From Lentzea guizhouensis (GTDB taxonomy: Bacteria > Actinomycetota > Actinomycetes > Mycobacteriales > Pseudonocardiaceae): a stretch of DNA of 64,000 bases. The DNA is taken from positions 8,432,001 to 8,496,000 of the forward strand of contig NZ_CP016793.1 in the NCBI RefSeq assembly GCF_001701025.1, written 5' to 3'. Position 1 is the stretch's first letter, and the number at the start of each line of letters is the position of its first letter. Positions 16,992 through 26,654 of this stretch are shown here, in pieces. The translations under genes and the position numbers were made by a program. The notes under the pieces are model-generated. The model searched no databases, had not been told where the DNA came from, and saw only the letters and a program-made list of their open reading frames with translations.

Positions 16992-18254
16992 GTGCGCGAA
17001 CTGACCGACGCCATGGTCGCCGACTGGACCAGCCCGCGCCCGACACCCCACCGGAAACCACCCCAGCTGATCCCGCACCGGCACGTCGCCCACACCACCG
17101 ACATCGCCCACCACCCCGACGGCCGGCGAGCCGTCATCACCTGGTCGTCGCCGAAGATCGACCCCGGCCTCATCCACCCCGCCCTGCACGTCGTCGCCCC
17201 GGACGGCAGCGTCACCGACCTCGGCCCGACCCCGCCGGACGCGCGGTCACCGGTCTGGTGGGGCGACCGGATCTTCTACCTGGCGCTGACCCCGCCGCAC
17301 CTGCAGGGCGGCCTGGCGGTGTTCGACCAGGACCACCGCAACCTCACCGAGGGCATGCCGGCCTGCCCCACCGACCTCGTGCAGACCGACGGCGCTCCGA
17401 TCATGGTCGTGGCGACCGGCCTGGACACGGAGTTCCACCGCCTGACCGAAGGCCCCTTCGCCAAGATCAAGGGCTCCCACCGCCCCGACCGCAGGGCACC
17501 ACTCGACATCCCGGCAGGCATCCAGGAACGCCTCCACTACCAAGCCCGGGACGGCCTCGACCTCGACGCACTCCTCGTCCTGCCGACCAACCGGACCCGC
17601 GCCGACGGCCCGTTCCCGCTCGTGACCATCGTCCACGGCGGCCCCTACGACCGCTGGGCCGACGACTTCCAGCTCACCTGGGTCCCGTCGGCGCAGTGGT
17701 TCGCGCAGCAGGGCATCGCGACCTTCCTGCCCAACCCCAGGGGCGGGCTCGGGCGCGGGCACGAGTTCGCGCACGCCGTGTACAAGCGTGTCGGGCAGGA
17801 GGAGTGGCACGACATCGAGACCGGCATCGACCTCCTCGTCCACCAAGGCGTCGCCGACCCCGGCCGGCTCGCCATCGCCGGGTGGAGCCACGGTGGGTTC
17901 ATGGCCGCCTGGGCCACCACCCGGACCGACCGGTTCAAGGCCGCCCTCGTCGGTGCGGGCATCGCGGACTGGCCGAAGCTGATCGCGCGCGGGGAGAACG
18001 GCGCGTTCGAGGCGGCGCTCGGCGACAGCGCGGAGCACAGTCCGATCACTTGCGCGGACCGGATCACGACACCGCTGCTGATCGTCCACGGCGCCGACGA
18101 CACCAACGTGCCACTCGAACAGGCCGAGCTCCTCCACGCGGCCGTCCCGGGCTCCGAGTTGGTCATCTACCCCGGTGAGGGGCACTCGTTCACCGGCCGC
18201 GCGAACAAGATCGATCTGCTGAACCGAACCAGAAGGTTCTTCGCCGACCTGTGA
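16992..18254 (+). CDS. S9 family peptidase (prolyl oligopeptidase type), short N-terminal domain
   Basis: A 420-residue serine peptidase or acyl-aminoacyl peptidase. The alpha/beta-hydrolase half (about 180-420) carries the nucleophile Ser299 in GWSHGG, Asp370 in VHGADDTNVP and His398 in GEGHSF, with the oxyanion HGGPYDRW loop. The N-terminal part is only ~175 residues, against 300-400 for a full seven-bladed propeller, so it is either an abridged propeller or a different lid, which would give wider access to the active site. No signal peptide is seen. GTG 16992 is preceded by GGGAGCCGGA. It follows the membrane protein gene closely and may share its transcript. Confidence 0.9.
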   Translation: MRELTDAMVADWTSPRPTPHRKPPQLIPHRHVAHTTDIAHHPDGRRAVITWSSPKIDPGLIHPALHVVAPDGSVTDLGPTPPDARSPVWWGDRIFYLALTPPHLQGGLAVFDQDHRNLTEGMPACPTDLVQTDGAPIMVVATGLDTEFHRLTEGPFAKIKGSHRPDRRAPLDIPAGIQERLHYQARDGLDLDALLVLPTNRTRADGPFPLVTIVHGGPYDRWADDFQLTWVPSAQWFAQQGIATFLPNPRGGLGRGHEFAHAVYKRVGQEEWHDIETGIDLLVHQGVADPGRLAIAGWSHGGFMAAWATTRTDRFKAALVGAGIADWPKLIARGENGAFEAALGDSAEHSPITCADRITTPLLIVHGADDTNVPLEQAELLHAAVPGSELVIYPGEGHSFTGRANKIDLLNRTRRFFADL

Positions 18255-18423
18255 GACTTGCGCAAGGTTTCCGCAACACCGAGCACCAGCACCGCAAACG
18301 CGTGCAAGCGGAAGCATCGCGCCAGAAGCAATTTCCGCAGACCGTTCGGACACGAACCGAAGTCACAGGACTGCACACCGTGGCTGGTGGTCGACCCTGC
18401 ACCCGCCAACAGGAGGTTCACGA

Positions 18424-18475
18424 GCCCGAAACATCGGGCGTCTTTCCTGTTCAGACCGGTCTGTCGCAAATTTGC
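18424..18475 (+). promoter_or_regulatory. Cluster of dyads ahead of the GH87-like genes
   Basis: The 318-bp gap 18255-18572 holds no gene. It contains a GCCCGA-AACA-TCGGGC hairpin (18424-18439) followed by a pyrimidine-rich GTCTTTCCTGTT, which may end the S9 peptidase transcript. Next come two perfect palindromes, CAGACCGGTCTG (18452-18463) and GCAAATTTGC (18466-18475), and an AT-rich stretch with a TAATCT -10-like box near 18500. They look like operators of a regulated promoter for the two large enzymes; the regulator is not identified. Confidence 0.5.
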
Positions 18476-18572
18476 GCAATCACGTCGACATATTGCGGTA
18501 ATCTGCTAGGCACTTCTACGGTGAGGCGCGCCACACCCCCTCGCGTCCCCACCGAGAAGGGCCAAGCACGCC

Positions 18573-21500
18573 ATGTCATCGTCGACACGCGCTCGCTCCC
18601 TGCTAGCCCCGTTAGCCGCAGCAACGCTCGCCGCCGCGACGCTCGTCGTGGTCCCCGCCGCGCAAGCCGCACCGGTCGGCCTGGACCTGGCCAGGCAGAC
18701 CAAGATCGACGAGGTCACGCTCACCAAAGCGGACAACCGCACGGAAACCTTCGCCCTGCAGACGAGCCTGGACGGCAGAGGCTGGTCCACGCTCGTCGCG
18801 GAACAACCGCACACCTTCAAGAACGGCAAGGCCACCTTCAAGGTCGACCCGACCCTGGTGAAGCACGTCCGCGCCACCAAGACCACGGCGAAGATCGGCG
18901 TCCAGGAGGTTCAGGCGAGCGCCAAGCTCGCCGCCACCCTCACCGCCAGCAGCGTCAGCCAGAGCTACGGACCCGGCAACGCGGGCGACGGCAACCAGTC
19001 GACGTACTGGGAGAGCGCCAACAACGCCTTCCCGCAGTGGATCCAGGCCGACCTGGGGTCCGCCGTCAAGGCCGACCGGGTCGTGCTCAAGCTGCCAGCC
19101 GCTGGCTGGGGCACGCGCACCCAGACCCTCGCCGTGCAGGGCAGCACCGACGGCACCGGCTTCACCGACCTGGTGACCTCACGCGGTTACGAGTTCAACC
19201 CGGCCAGCGGCAACACCGTCACCATCGACTTCACCGCCGCCACCGCGCGGTACCTGAGGCTCCGCATCACCGCGAACACCGGCTGGCCCGCGGGACAGCT
19301 CAGCGAGTTCGAGGTGCACGGGCCCACGGGCGGTGACACGCAGGCGCCGTCCGCACCGGCGAACCTCGCGTTCACCCAGCCGCAGTCCGGCCAGATCCGG
19401 CTGACCTGGAACGCCAGCACCGACAACACCGGTGTCACCGGCTACGACGTGTTCGCCAACGGCAGCCTGCGCACCACGGTCACCGGCACCACCCACACCG
19501 ACAGCCAGCCCGACGGCCTGCGCGTGACCTACCACGTCGTCGCGAAGGACGCGGCCGGCAACCAGTCCCCCGCCAGCAACTCCGTGACGCGAGAGGGCGC
19601 GACCGGCGAGAACCTGGCACAGGGCAAGCCGGTCACCGCGAACCACAACGTGCACAACTTCGTCGCCGCCAACGCGAACGACGGCAACGTGCAGACGTAC
19701 TGGGAGTCCAACGGCTTCCCCGGCACCCTCACCGTCCAGCTCGGGTCCAACGCCGACGTCAGCTCGGTGGCGGTCAAGCTCAACCCCGACACCGCCTGGG
19801 GTGCCCGCACGCAGAACGTCGAGGTCCTCGGCCGCGCGCAGAACGCCACCGGCTTCACCAGCCTCGCCGCCGGCCGCGACTACCGCTTCGACCCCGCGAG
19901 CGGCAACAGCGTCACCATCACCGCCGCCGGCCGGGTCGCCGACGTCCAGCTGCGGTTCACGTCCAACACCGGCGCGCCCGGCGCCCAGGTGGCGGAGATC
20001 CAGGTGTTCGGCACCCCTGCCCCGAACCCCGACCTCACCGTCACCGGCACGTCGTTCACCCCCGCGAGCCCCGTCGAGACCGACCAGATCACGCTGAACG
20101 CCACGGTCCGCAACGCCGGCACGGCCGCGAGCACCGCGACCGACGTGACGTTCTTCCTCGGCACCACCGCGGTCGGCACCGCCCAGGTCGGCGCGCTGCA
20201 GGCAGGCGCGCAGGCGAACGTCGGCACCACTATCGCCGCCCGCCCGGCAGGCTCCTACGAGTACACCGCCAAGGTCGACGAGACCAAGAAGGTGGCGGAG
20301 CAGAACGAGACCAACAACGCGCGCCTGCACCCCGACCGGCTCGTCGTCACGCCCGTGCCGAGCTCCGACCTGGTCGCCGTGCCGTCCTGGTCGCCGAGCA
20401 ACCCGGCGAACGGCCAGAACACCACGTTCTCCGTCGCCATCAAGAACCAGGGCACCATCAACAGCGCGGCCGGCGCCCACGGCATCACCGTCACGATCCT
20501 CACCAGCAGCGGCCAGACCGTCCGCACGCTCACCGGCAGCCACACCGGCACGATCAACGCCGGTGCCACGACCGCCGCGGTCAACCTCGGCTCCTGGCCC
20601 GCCGCCGACGGCCGCTACACGGTCCGCACGGTGATCGCCAACGACGGCAACGAGATCCCGGCCAAGCAGGGCAACAACACCAGCGAGCAGTCGCTGTTCA
20701 TCGGCCGCGGCGCCAGCGTCCCGTGGCAGCACGTCGAGGCCGAGGACGGCACCGTCGGCGGCGGCGCGCAGGTCTTGAGCCCGAACAGGACGATCGGCGA
20801 CCTCGCCGGTGAGGCGTCCGGCCGCCGTGCCGTCACGCTGAACGGCACCGGCCAGTCGGTCGAGTTCACCACCTCCGGTCCGGCCAACACCCTCGTCACC
20901 CGGTTCTCCATCCCGGACAGCGCGGGCGGCGGCGGCATCACGTCCACCCTCAACGTCTACGTCAACGGCCAGTTCCACAAGGCCATCGACCTGACGTCGA
21001 AGTACATCTGGCTCTACGGCAACGAGGCCACCCCGCAGAACTCGCCGGGAGCAGGCGGCCCCCGCCACATCTACGACGAGGCGAACGTGATGCTCAACCA
21101 GACGTTCCCGGCGGGCACGAAGATCAAGCTGCAGAAGGACGCGGCCAACACCACGAACTACGCGATCGACTTCGTGAACTTCGAACAGGTGGCGGCTGCC
21201 GGAAACCCCGATGCCGCACGCTATGCCGTGCCCGCCGGGTTCACCCACCAGGACGTGCAGAACGCGCTCGACCGCGTCCGGATGGACACGACCGGCACCC
21301 TCGTCGGCGTCTACCTGCCGGCCGGCACCTACCAGACGGCGCAGAAGTTCCAGGTCTACGGCAAGGCGGTCCGGGTGATCGGCGCCGGCCCCTGGTTCAC
21401 CAGGTTCCAGGCCCCGCTCACGCAGGAGAACACCGACATCGGCTTCGACGCGCAGTCGTCCGCGAGCGGCTCGACCTTCAGCGGGTTCGCCGTGTTCGGC

Positions 21501-22382
21501 AACTACACGCAACGCAACGACGGCCCGGGCAAGGTGTTCAACTTCGCCGGCGTCCAGAACATGACCATCGAGAACATCTGGGTCGAGCACATGATGTGCC
21601 TGTTCTGGGGCAACAACGTCGACAACAACGTCATCAGGGACAACCGCATCCGCGACATGTACGCGGACGGCCTGAACATGACGAACGGCTCGGCCGGCAA
21701 CCGGGTCTCCAACATCGAGGCCCGCTCGACCGGTGACGACGCGTTCGCGCTCTTCGCCGCCACCGACAACGGTGGCAGCGGCCAGCAGAACAACGTCTTC
21801 GAGAACCTCTCGGTGACGACCCCCTGGCGCGCGGCCGGCCTCGCGGTCTACGGCGGCAAGAACAACACCTTCCGCAACATCTACGTCGCCGACACCCTGA
21901 CCTACTCGGCGGTGACGATCAGCTCGCTCGACTTCGGCTACTCGATGGAGGACTTCGGGCCCGAGCCGACGACGTTCAGCGGGCTCACGCTCGTCCGTTC
22001 CGGCGGCCACTTCTGGGGCGCGCAGACGTTCGGCGCGATCTGGATGTTCTCCGCCTCCAAGAAGTACACCGGGATCCGGGTGAACGACGTCGAGATCATC
22101 GATCCGACGTACAGCGGAATCATGTTCCAGACCAAGTACAACGGCGCCGCCGAGAACATCTTCCAGGACACCGTGCTCTCGAACGTGAGCATCTCCGGTG
22201 CCCGCAAGAGCGGTGACGCGTTCGACGCGAAGTCCGGGTTCGGCGTATGGGCCAACGAGATGCCGGAAGCGGGCCAGGGCCCTGCCGTCGGCGAGGTCAC
22301 GTTCAACGGCCTGCGGTTCAGCAACAACTTCCAGGACATCAAGAACACCACGACCACCTTCAAGATCAACATCAACAACTGA
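18573..22382 (+). CDS. Secreted modular glycoside hydrolase, GH87-like (mycodextranase/alpha-1,3-glucanase type)
   Basis: A 1,269-residue exported enzyme. After a signal peptide (1-32, ending AAQAAP) it shows a first F5/8-type C (discoidin) domain (about 110-250), a fibronectin III domain (about 256-340), a second discoidin domain (about 345-485), two CARDB domains (about 488-710), a CBM35/CBM6-like domain (about 715-870, starting HVEAEDGTVGG) and a right-handed beta-helix (about 880-1269). The helix carries YADGLNMTNG and STGDDAFALF, whose Asp residues match the catalytic acids expected in GH87. Likely target is alpha-1,3-glucan or a related fungal or bacterial polymer; the discoidin and CBM modules would anchor it. 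Very similar in plan to the next gene, 24 bp downstream. Confidence 0.85.
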   Translation: MSSSTRARSLLAPLAAATLAAATLVVVPAAQAAPVGLDLARQTKIDEVTLTKADNRTETFALQTSLDGRGWSTLVAEQPHTFKNGKATFKVDPTLVKHVRATKTTAKIGVQEVQASAKLAATLTASSVSQSYGPGNAGDGNQSTYWESANNAFPQWIQADLGSAVKADRVVLKLPAAGWGTRTQTLAVQGSTDGTGFTDLVTSRGYEFNPASGNTVTIDFTAATARYLRLRITANTGWPAGQLSEFEVHGPTGGDTQAPSAPANLAFTQPQSGQIRLTWNASTDNTGVTGYDVFANGSLRTTVTGTTHTDSQPDGLRVTYHVVAKDAAGNQSPASNSVTREGATGENLAQGKPVTANHNVHNFVAANANDGNVQTYWESNGFPGTLTVQLGSNADVSSVAVKLNPDTAWGARTQNVEVLGRAQNATGFTSLAAGRDYRFDPASGNSVTITAAGRVADVQLRFTSNTGAPGAQVAEIQVFGTPAPNPDLTVTGTSFTPASPVETDQITLNATVRNAGTAASTATDVTFFLGTTAVGTAQVGALQAGAQANVGTTIAARPAGSYEYTAKVDETKKVAEQNETNNARLHPDRLVVTPVPSSDLVAVPSWSPSNPANGQNTTFSVAIKNQGTINSAAGAHGITVTILTSSGQTVRTLTGSHTGTINAGATTAAVNLGSWPAADGRYTVRTVIANDGNEIPAKQGNNTSEQSLFIGRGASVPWQHVEAEDGTVGGGAQVLSPNRTIGDLAGEASGRRAVTLNGTGQSVEFTTSGPANTLVTRFSIPDSAGGGGITSTLNVYVNGQFHKAIDLTSKYIWLYGNEATPQNSPGAGGPRHIYDEANVMLNQTFPAGTKIKLQKDAANTTNYAIDFVNFEQVAAAGNPDAARYAVPAGFTHQDVQNALDRVRMDTTGTLVGVYLPAGTYQTAQKFQVYGKAVRVIGAGPWFTRFQAPLTQENTDIGFDAQSSASGSTFSGFAVFGNYTQRNDGPGKVFNFAGVQNMTIENIWVEHMMCLFWGNNVDNNVIRDNRIRDMYADGLNMTNGSAGNRVSNIEARSTGDDAFALFAATDNGGSGQQNNVFENLSVTTPWRAAGLAVYGGKNNTFRNIYVADTLTYSAVTISSLDFGYSMEDFGPEPTTFSGLTLVRSGGHFWGAQTFGAIWMFSASKKYTGIRVNDVEIIDPTYSGIMFQTKYNGAAENIFQDTVLSNVSISGARKSGDAFDAKSGFGVWANEMPEAGQGPAVGEVTFNGLRFSNNFQDIKNTTTTFKININN

Positions 22383-22406
22383 TTCCCTGCCACGAAGGAC
22401 AATTCG

Positions 22407-25400
22407 ATGAGAAACACGCTGTTGAGGCGTGCGGTGAGCGCTGCCGTCGTGAGCGCCCTCGCACTGTTCGGACTGACACCCGCGGCAGGAGCAGCGGTTG
22501 TCAGGCTGTCCGCGAACCTGACCGCGTCGAGCGGCAACGGCCCGTACGGCGCCGGGAACGCCGGTGACGGCAACCAGGGCAGCTACTGGGAGAGCGCGAA
22601 CGGCGTGTTCCCGCAGTGGCTCCAGGCCGACCTGGGCGCCGCGAAGAGCGTCAGCAAGGTCGTCCTGCGGCTGCCCTCGAACTGGGAGCAGCGCACGCAG
22701 ACCCTGGCCGTGCAGGGCAGCACGAACGGGTCGCAGTTCAGCGACCTCGTGGGCTCCCGCGGGCACACCTTCTCCCCCGGCTCGAACAACACGGTGACGC
22801 TGGAGTTCGGCGCGGCCAGCACCCGGTACGTCCGGGTCACGGTCACCGCGAACACCGGCTGGCAGGCGGCCCAGCTCAGCGAGCTGGAGGTGCACGGCGA
22901 GTCCGGCGGACCAGTCGACCCGCCGCCCGGTGACAACCTCGCCGCCGGCAAGCCGGTCGAGGAGTCCGGGCACGTGCACAACTTCGTGCCGGGCAACGCC
23001 GTGGACGGCAACGTCGGCACGTACTGGGAGTCCAGCGGCTTCCCCGGTCACCTGACCGCGAAGCTGGGCTCCAACGCCGACATCACCTCGGTCGTCGTGA
23101 AGCTCAACCCCGACAGCGCCTGGGGCGCGCGCACGCAGAACTTCGAGGTGCTGGGCCGGGAAGCGGGCGCCACGGCGTTCGCGACGCTCAAGGCTCGGGC
23201 CGACCACCGGTTCGACCCGGCCACCGGCAACACCGTCACCATCCCGGTCACCGGCCGGGTGGCGGACGTGCGCCTGCACTTCTACTCGAACACCGGTGCG
23301 CCCGGCGGCCAGGTCGCCGAGTTCCAGGTGCTCGGTTCGGCGGCTCCGGCGCCTGACCTCACCGTCACGAACCTGACCTGGGCTCCGCAGAACCCGAGCG
23401 AGGCCGACGCGATCAGGCTCACGGCCACCGTCCGCAACGGCGGCACCGTGGCGTCCGGCGCGACCACCCTCAACGTGACGCTCGGCGGCACGAGCGCGGG
23501 TTCCGCGCAGGTCGGCGGGCTGGCCCCGGGAGCAACGGCCACCGTCACCGTCGACGCGGGCCGGCGGGGTGCCGGGTCCTACGCGGCCGCAGCCACCGTG
23601 GACCCGGCCAACCAGGTCGCCGAGACCAACGAGGGCAACAACACCTTCACCTCCGGCTCTCCCCTGGTCGTCGGCCAGGCACCCGGACCGGACCTGCAGA
23701 TCACCGGCGTCACGCCGAACCCGTCGTCCCCGGCGGCAGGCCAGCAGGTGACGTTCGCGGTGAGCGTCAACAACCGCGGCACGTCGGCGGCGGGCGCCTC
23801 GGTGACCCGCGTGTCGGTCGGCGGCAGCACGCTCAACGCCAACACCGGTGCCGTCAACGCCGGTCAGACCGTCACGGTCAACGTCGGCACCTGGACCGCC
23901 ACCAACGGCGGTGCCACGGCCACCGCGACCGCCGACGCGACCAACGTCGTGGCGGAGACCAACGAGAACAACAACACCGCGACCCAGTCCATTGTGGTCG
24001 GACGCGGTGCGTCCGTGCCGTTCACGAGCTACGAAGCCGAAGCGGGCCGCCACAACGGCACGCTGCTGCAGGCCGACGCGAAGCGCACGTTCGGGCACAC
24101 CAACTTCGGGTCCGAGTCCTCCGGCCGCAAGTCGGTGCGGCTCGACGCGCAGGGCCAGTTCGTGGAGATCACCTCCACGGTCAGCACGAACTCGATCGTC
24201 GTGCGCAACTCCATCCCGGACGCCGCCGCCGGTGGTGGCCGGGAGGCGACGATCAGCCTCTACGCGAACGACCAGTTCGTGCAGAAGCTGACCCTGTCGT
24301 CGCGGCACAGCTGGCTCTACGGCTCCTGCGACGAGCCCGAGTGCCTCACGAACCGTCCCGGCGGTGACGCCCGCAGGCTGTTCGACGAGTCCCAGGCCCT
24401 GCTGGCGAGCTCCTACCCTGCCGGTACCCGCTTCAAGCTGCAGCGCGACGCGGGTGACGGCGCCCAGTTCTACGTCATCGACCTGATCGACCTGGAGCAG
24501 GTCGCCCCGGCGGCGTCGGCTCCCGCGGGATGTGTGTCGATCACGCAGTACGGTGCCACGGCGAACGACCAGACGGACGACACGGACGCCATCCAGCGCG
24601 CCGTGACGGCCGACCAGAACGGGGAGGTCCCCTGCGTCTGGATCCCGGCGGGCAAGTTCCGCCAGGAGAAGAAGATCCTCACCGTGTTCAACAGCGGTGG
24701 CGACAACCAGGTCGGCATCCGCAACGTCACGATCCGCGGCGCCGGCATGTGGCACTCGCAGCTGTTCTCGCTGATCCAGCCGCAGGACGCGGACACGATC
24801 AACCACCCGCACGAGGGCAACTTCGGCTTCGACATCGACGACAACACGCAGATCTCCGACATCGCGATCTTCGGCTCCGGCCGGATCCGCGGTGGTGACG
24901 GGAACGCGGAGGGCGGCGTCGGCCTCAACGGCCGGTTCGGCAAGAACACCAAGGTCACCAACGTGTGGATCGAGCACGCCAACGTCGGTGTCTGGGTCGG
25001 CCGCGACTACACCAACCTGCCCGACCGCTGGAACCCCGGCGACGGCTTGCAGTTCAGCGGCATGCGGATCCGCGACACCTACGCCGACGGCATCAACTTC
25101 ACCAACGGCACCCGCAACTCCACGGTCTTCAACTCGTCGTTCCGCACCACGGGCGACGACGCGCTGGCCGTGTGGGCGTCGAAGTACGTGAAGGACCCCG
25201 TCGCCGACTCCGGCAACGGCAACGCGTTCCTCAACAACACGATCGCACTCCCGTGGCGTGCCAACGGGATCGCGATCTACGGCGGGTCGAACAACCGCGC
25301 GGAGAACAACATCATCTCCGACACGGCGAACTACCCGGGCATCATGCTGGCGACCGACCACGACCCGCTGCCGTTCGGCGGGACGACGTTGCTCGCCAAC

Positions 25401-25736
25401 AACGCCCTGCACCGCACGGGCGGCGCGTTCTGGAGCGAGGCGCAGGAGTTCGGCGCCATCACGCTGTTCTCGCAGAACCTGCCGATCCCCGGCGTGGTCA
25501 TCCGCGACACCGAGATCCTGGACTCCACGTTCGACGGGATCCAGTTCAAGGGCGGCGGCCAGGGCATGCCGGACGTGCAGATCACCAACGTCCGGATCGA
25601 CAGGTCGAACAACGGCTCCGGCATCCTCGCGATGGCGCAGGCCCGCGGTTCGGCGCGGTTGACGAACGTCACGATCACCAACTCGCGTGACGGTGACATC
25701 ACGATCGAGCCCGGTTCGCAGTTCGTCATCGGCTAG
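22407..25736 (+). CDS. Second secreted GH87-like modular hydrolase (tandem paralogue)
   Basis: A 1,109-residue paralogue of the gene before it. Signal peptide (1-29), two discoidin domains (about 32-166 and 172-310) with the same WESANGVFPQWLQADLG core, two CARDB domains (about 313-530), a CBM-like domain (about 535-705) and a beta-helix (about 710-1109) with YADGINFTNG and TTGDDALAVW. It lacks the fibronectin III domain and the extra N-terminal ~80 residues of its neighbour. Catalytic Asp residues are kept in both copies, so both should be active, perhaps with different linkage or chain-length preference. The 24-bp spacing with GAAGGA before the ATG indicates one transcript. A strong hairpin follows its stop. 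Confidence 0.86.
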   Translation: MRNTLLRRAVSAAVVSALALFGLTPAAGAAVVRLSANLTASSGNGPYGAGNAGDGNQGSYWESANGVFPQWLQADLGAAKSVSKVVLRLPSNWEQRTQTLAVQGSTNGSQFSDLVGSRGHTFSPGSNNTVTLEFGAASTRYVRVTVTANTGWQAAQLSELEVHGESGGPVDPPPGDNLAAGKPVEESGHVHNFVPGNAVDGNVGTYWESSGFPGHLTAKLGSNADITSVVVKLNPDSAWGARTQNFEVLGREAGATAFATLKARADHRFDPATGNTVTIPVTGRVADVRLHFYSNTGAPGGQVAEFQVLGSAAPAPDLTVTNLTWAPQNPSEADAIRLTATVRNGGTVASGATTLNVTLGGTSAGSAQVGGLAPGATATVTVDAGRRGAGSYAAAATVDPANQVAETNEGNNTFTSGSPLVVGQAPGPDLQITGVTPNPSSPAAGQQVTFAVSVNNRGTSAAGASVTRVSVGGSTLNANTGAVNAGQTVTVNVGTWTATNGGATATATADATNVVAETNENNNTATQSIVVGRGASVPFTSYEAEAGRHNGTLLQADAKRTFGHTNFGSESSGRKSVRLDAQGQFVEITSTVSTNSIVVRNSIPDAAAGGGREATISLYANDQFVQKLTLSSRHSWLYGSCDEPECLTNRPGGDARRLFDESQALLASSYPAGTRFKLQRDAGDGAQFYVIDLIDLEQVAPAASAPAGCVSITQYGATANDQTDDTDAIQRAVTADQNGEVPCVWIPAGKFRQEKKILTVFNSGGDNQVGIRNVTIRGAGMWHSQLFSLIQPQDADTINHPHEGNFGFDIDDNTQISDIAIFGSGRIRGGDGNAEGGVGLNGRFGKNTKVTNVWIEHANVGVWVGRDYTNLPDRWNPGDGLQFSGMRIRDTYADGINFTNGTRNSTVFNSSFRTTGDDALAVWASKYVKDPVADSGNGNAFLNNTIALPWRANGIAIYGGSNNRAENNIISDTANYPGIMLATDHDPLPFGGTTLLANNALHRTGGAFWSEAQEFGAITLFSQNLPIPGVVIRDTEILDSTFDGIQFKGGGQGMPDVQITNVRIDRSNNGSGILAMAQARGSARLTNVTITNSRDGDITIEPGSQFVIG

Positions 25737-25753
25737 TTCTGGGTCACCTTTGG

Positions 25754-25792
25754 AACCACCTCCGGCCGGGTACTCCCCGGTCGGAGGTGGTT
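25754..25792 (+). terminator. 17-bp hairpin that also contains the ribosome site of the next gene
   Basis: Two 17-base arms (25754-25770 and 25776-25792) pair fully, with one G-U pair, around the loop TACTC. It ends 18 bp after the GH87-like stop, as a terminator should. Its 3' arm contains GGAGGTGG (25783-25790), the ribosome site of the universal stress gene that starts at 25797, so in readthrough RNA that site would be masked. Confidence 0.75.
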
Positions 25793-25796
25793 TCAC

Positions 25797-26648
25797 ATGT
25801 CCACGGTCGTTGTCGGCTTCGACGGCTCGGAACAGGCTCGCCGAGCGGCGCTCTGGGGTGCGGAGGAGGCCGCGCGGACCGGCGCGTCGGTGCAGCTCGT
25901 GCAGGGCGTGCGCGCCCCGTTGCCGGAGCCGGTGTTCACGCCGATGTCCATGCCGGTCCCGGAGTTCGTGACCGAGGAGACGATGGCCCGCTCCGCCGAG
26001 GACCACCTGGCCGAGCTCGCCGAGGAGATCCGCCGGGGCTGGCCCTCACTGCAGGTCTCCACGAGCGTGCGCATCGGCCGTCCGGTCGACGTGCTGGCCG
26101 ACGAGCCGGGCGACCTGCTCGTGCTCGGCTCCTCCGGCCGCACCGGCATCGCCGAGATGTTCCTCGGTTCCACCGCCGCCGAGCTGGTCTCGATCGGCGG
26201 CCGCCCCGTCGTGGTGACGCGCTCGGGCCCGCTGGACGGCCGGGTGGTCGTGGGCATCGACGGTTCCGAGACCTCAGCCGAGGCCATCGAGTTCGCCTTC
26301 AGCTTCGCCGCGCGCCACGGCCGTGAGCTGCTCGCCGTCTACGCGTGGAACGACGCCGGCTGGGCCGAGCTGCCCGAGCAGGACTGGGACCACGTCCGCG
26401 CGGACCTCGCGAAGGTGCTCGACGAACAGCTCGCCCCGCACCGCGAGCGCTACCCGGCCGTGCACGTGGCCGCCGAGGCCGCCTTCGACGCCCCCGCACG
26501 CGCCTTGCTCCAAGCGGCCGACGGCGCGGCACTGCTCGCGGTCGGCAGCCATGGCCGTGGTGCCGTGGCGCGTGCGATTCTGGGTTCGGTCAGCCACGCG
26601 GTGCTGCACCACGCGCCGTGCCCCGTCGCGGTGATCCACCGGAGGTGA
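25797..26648 (+). CDS. Universal stress protein with two UspA domains
   Basis: A 283-residue tandem UspA protein. Domain 1 (about 1-140) opens VVVGFDGSEQARRAALWG and has the ATP-binding pattern LVLGSSGRTGIAEMFLGST; domain 2 (about 148-283) opens VVVGIDGSETSAEAIEF and has LLAVGSHGRGAVARAILGS. The G-2x-G-9x-G(S/T) motif in both halves indicates nucleotide binding. Such proteins act in dormancy, low oxygen or oxidative stress. Its ribosome site lies in the stem of the hairpin in front, so expression may depend on RNA structure. The lipoprotein gene follows after 6 bp. Confidence 0.94.
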   Translation: MSTVVVGFDGSEQARRAALWGAEEAARTGASVQLVQGVRAPLPEPVFTPMSMPVPEFVTEETMARSAEDHLAELAEEIRRGWPSLQVSTSVRIGRPVDVLADEPGDLLVLGSSGRTGIAEMFLGSTAAELVSIGGRPVVVTRSGPLDGRVVVGIDGSETSAEAIEFAFSFAARHGRELLAVYAWNDAGWAELPEQDWDHVRADLAKVLDEQLAPHRERYPAVHVAAEAAFDAPARALLQAADGAALLAVGSHGRGAVARAILGSVSHAVLHHAPCPVAVIHRR

Positions 26649-26654
26649 CGTGAG

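Noticed and set aside
19179..26006. A 2,275-codon open frame antisense to both GH87-like genes
   Set aside because: It is a codon-bias shadow: Gly/Arg/Val-rich without domains, and the plus strand encodes clear modular enzymes.
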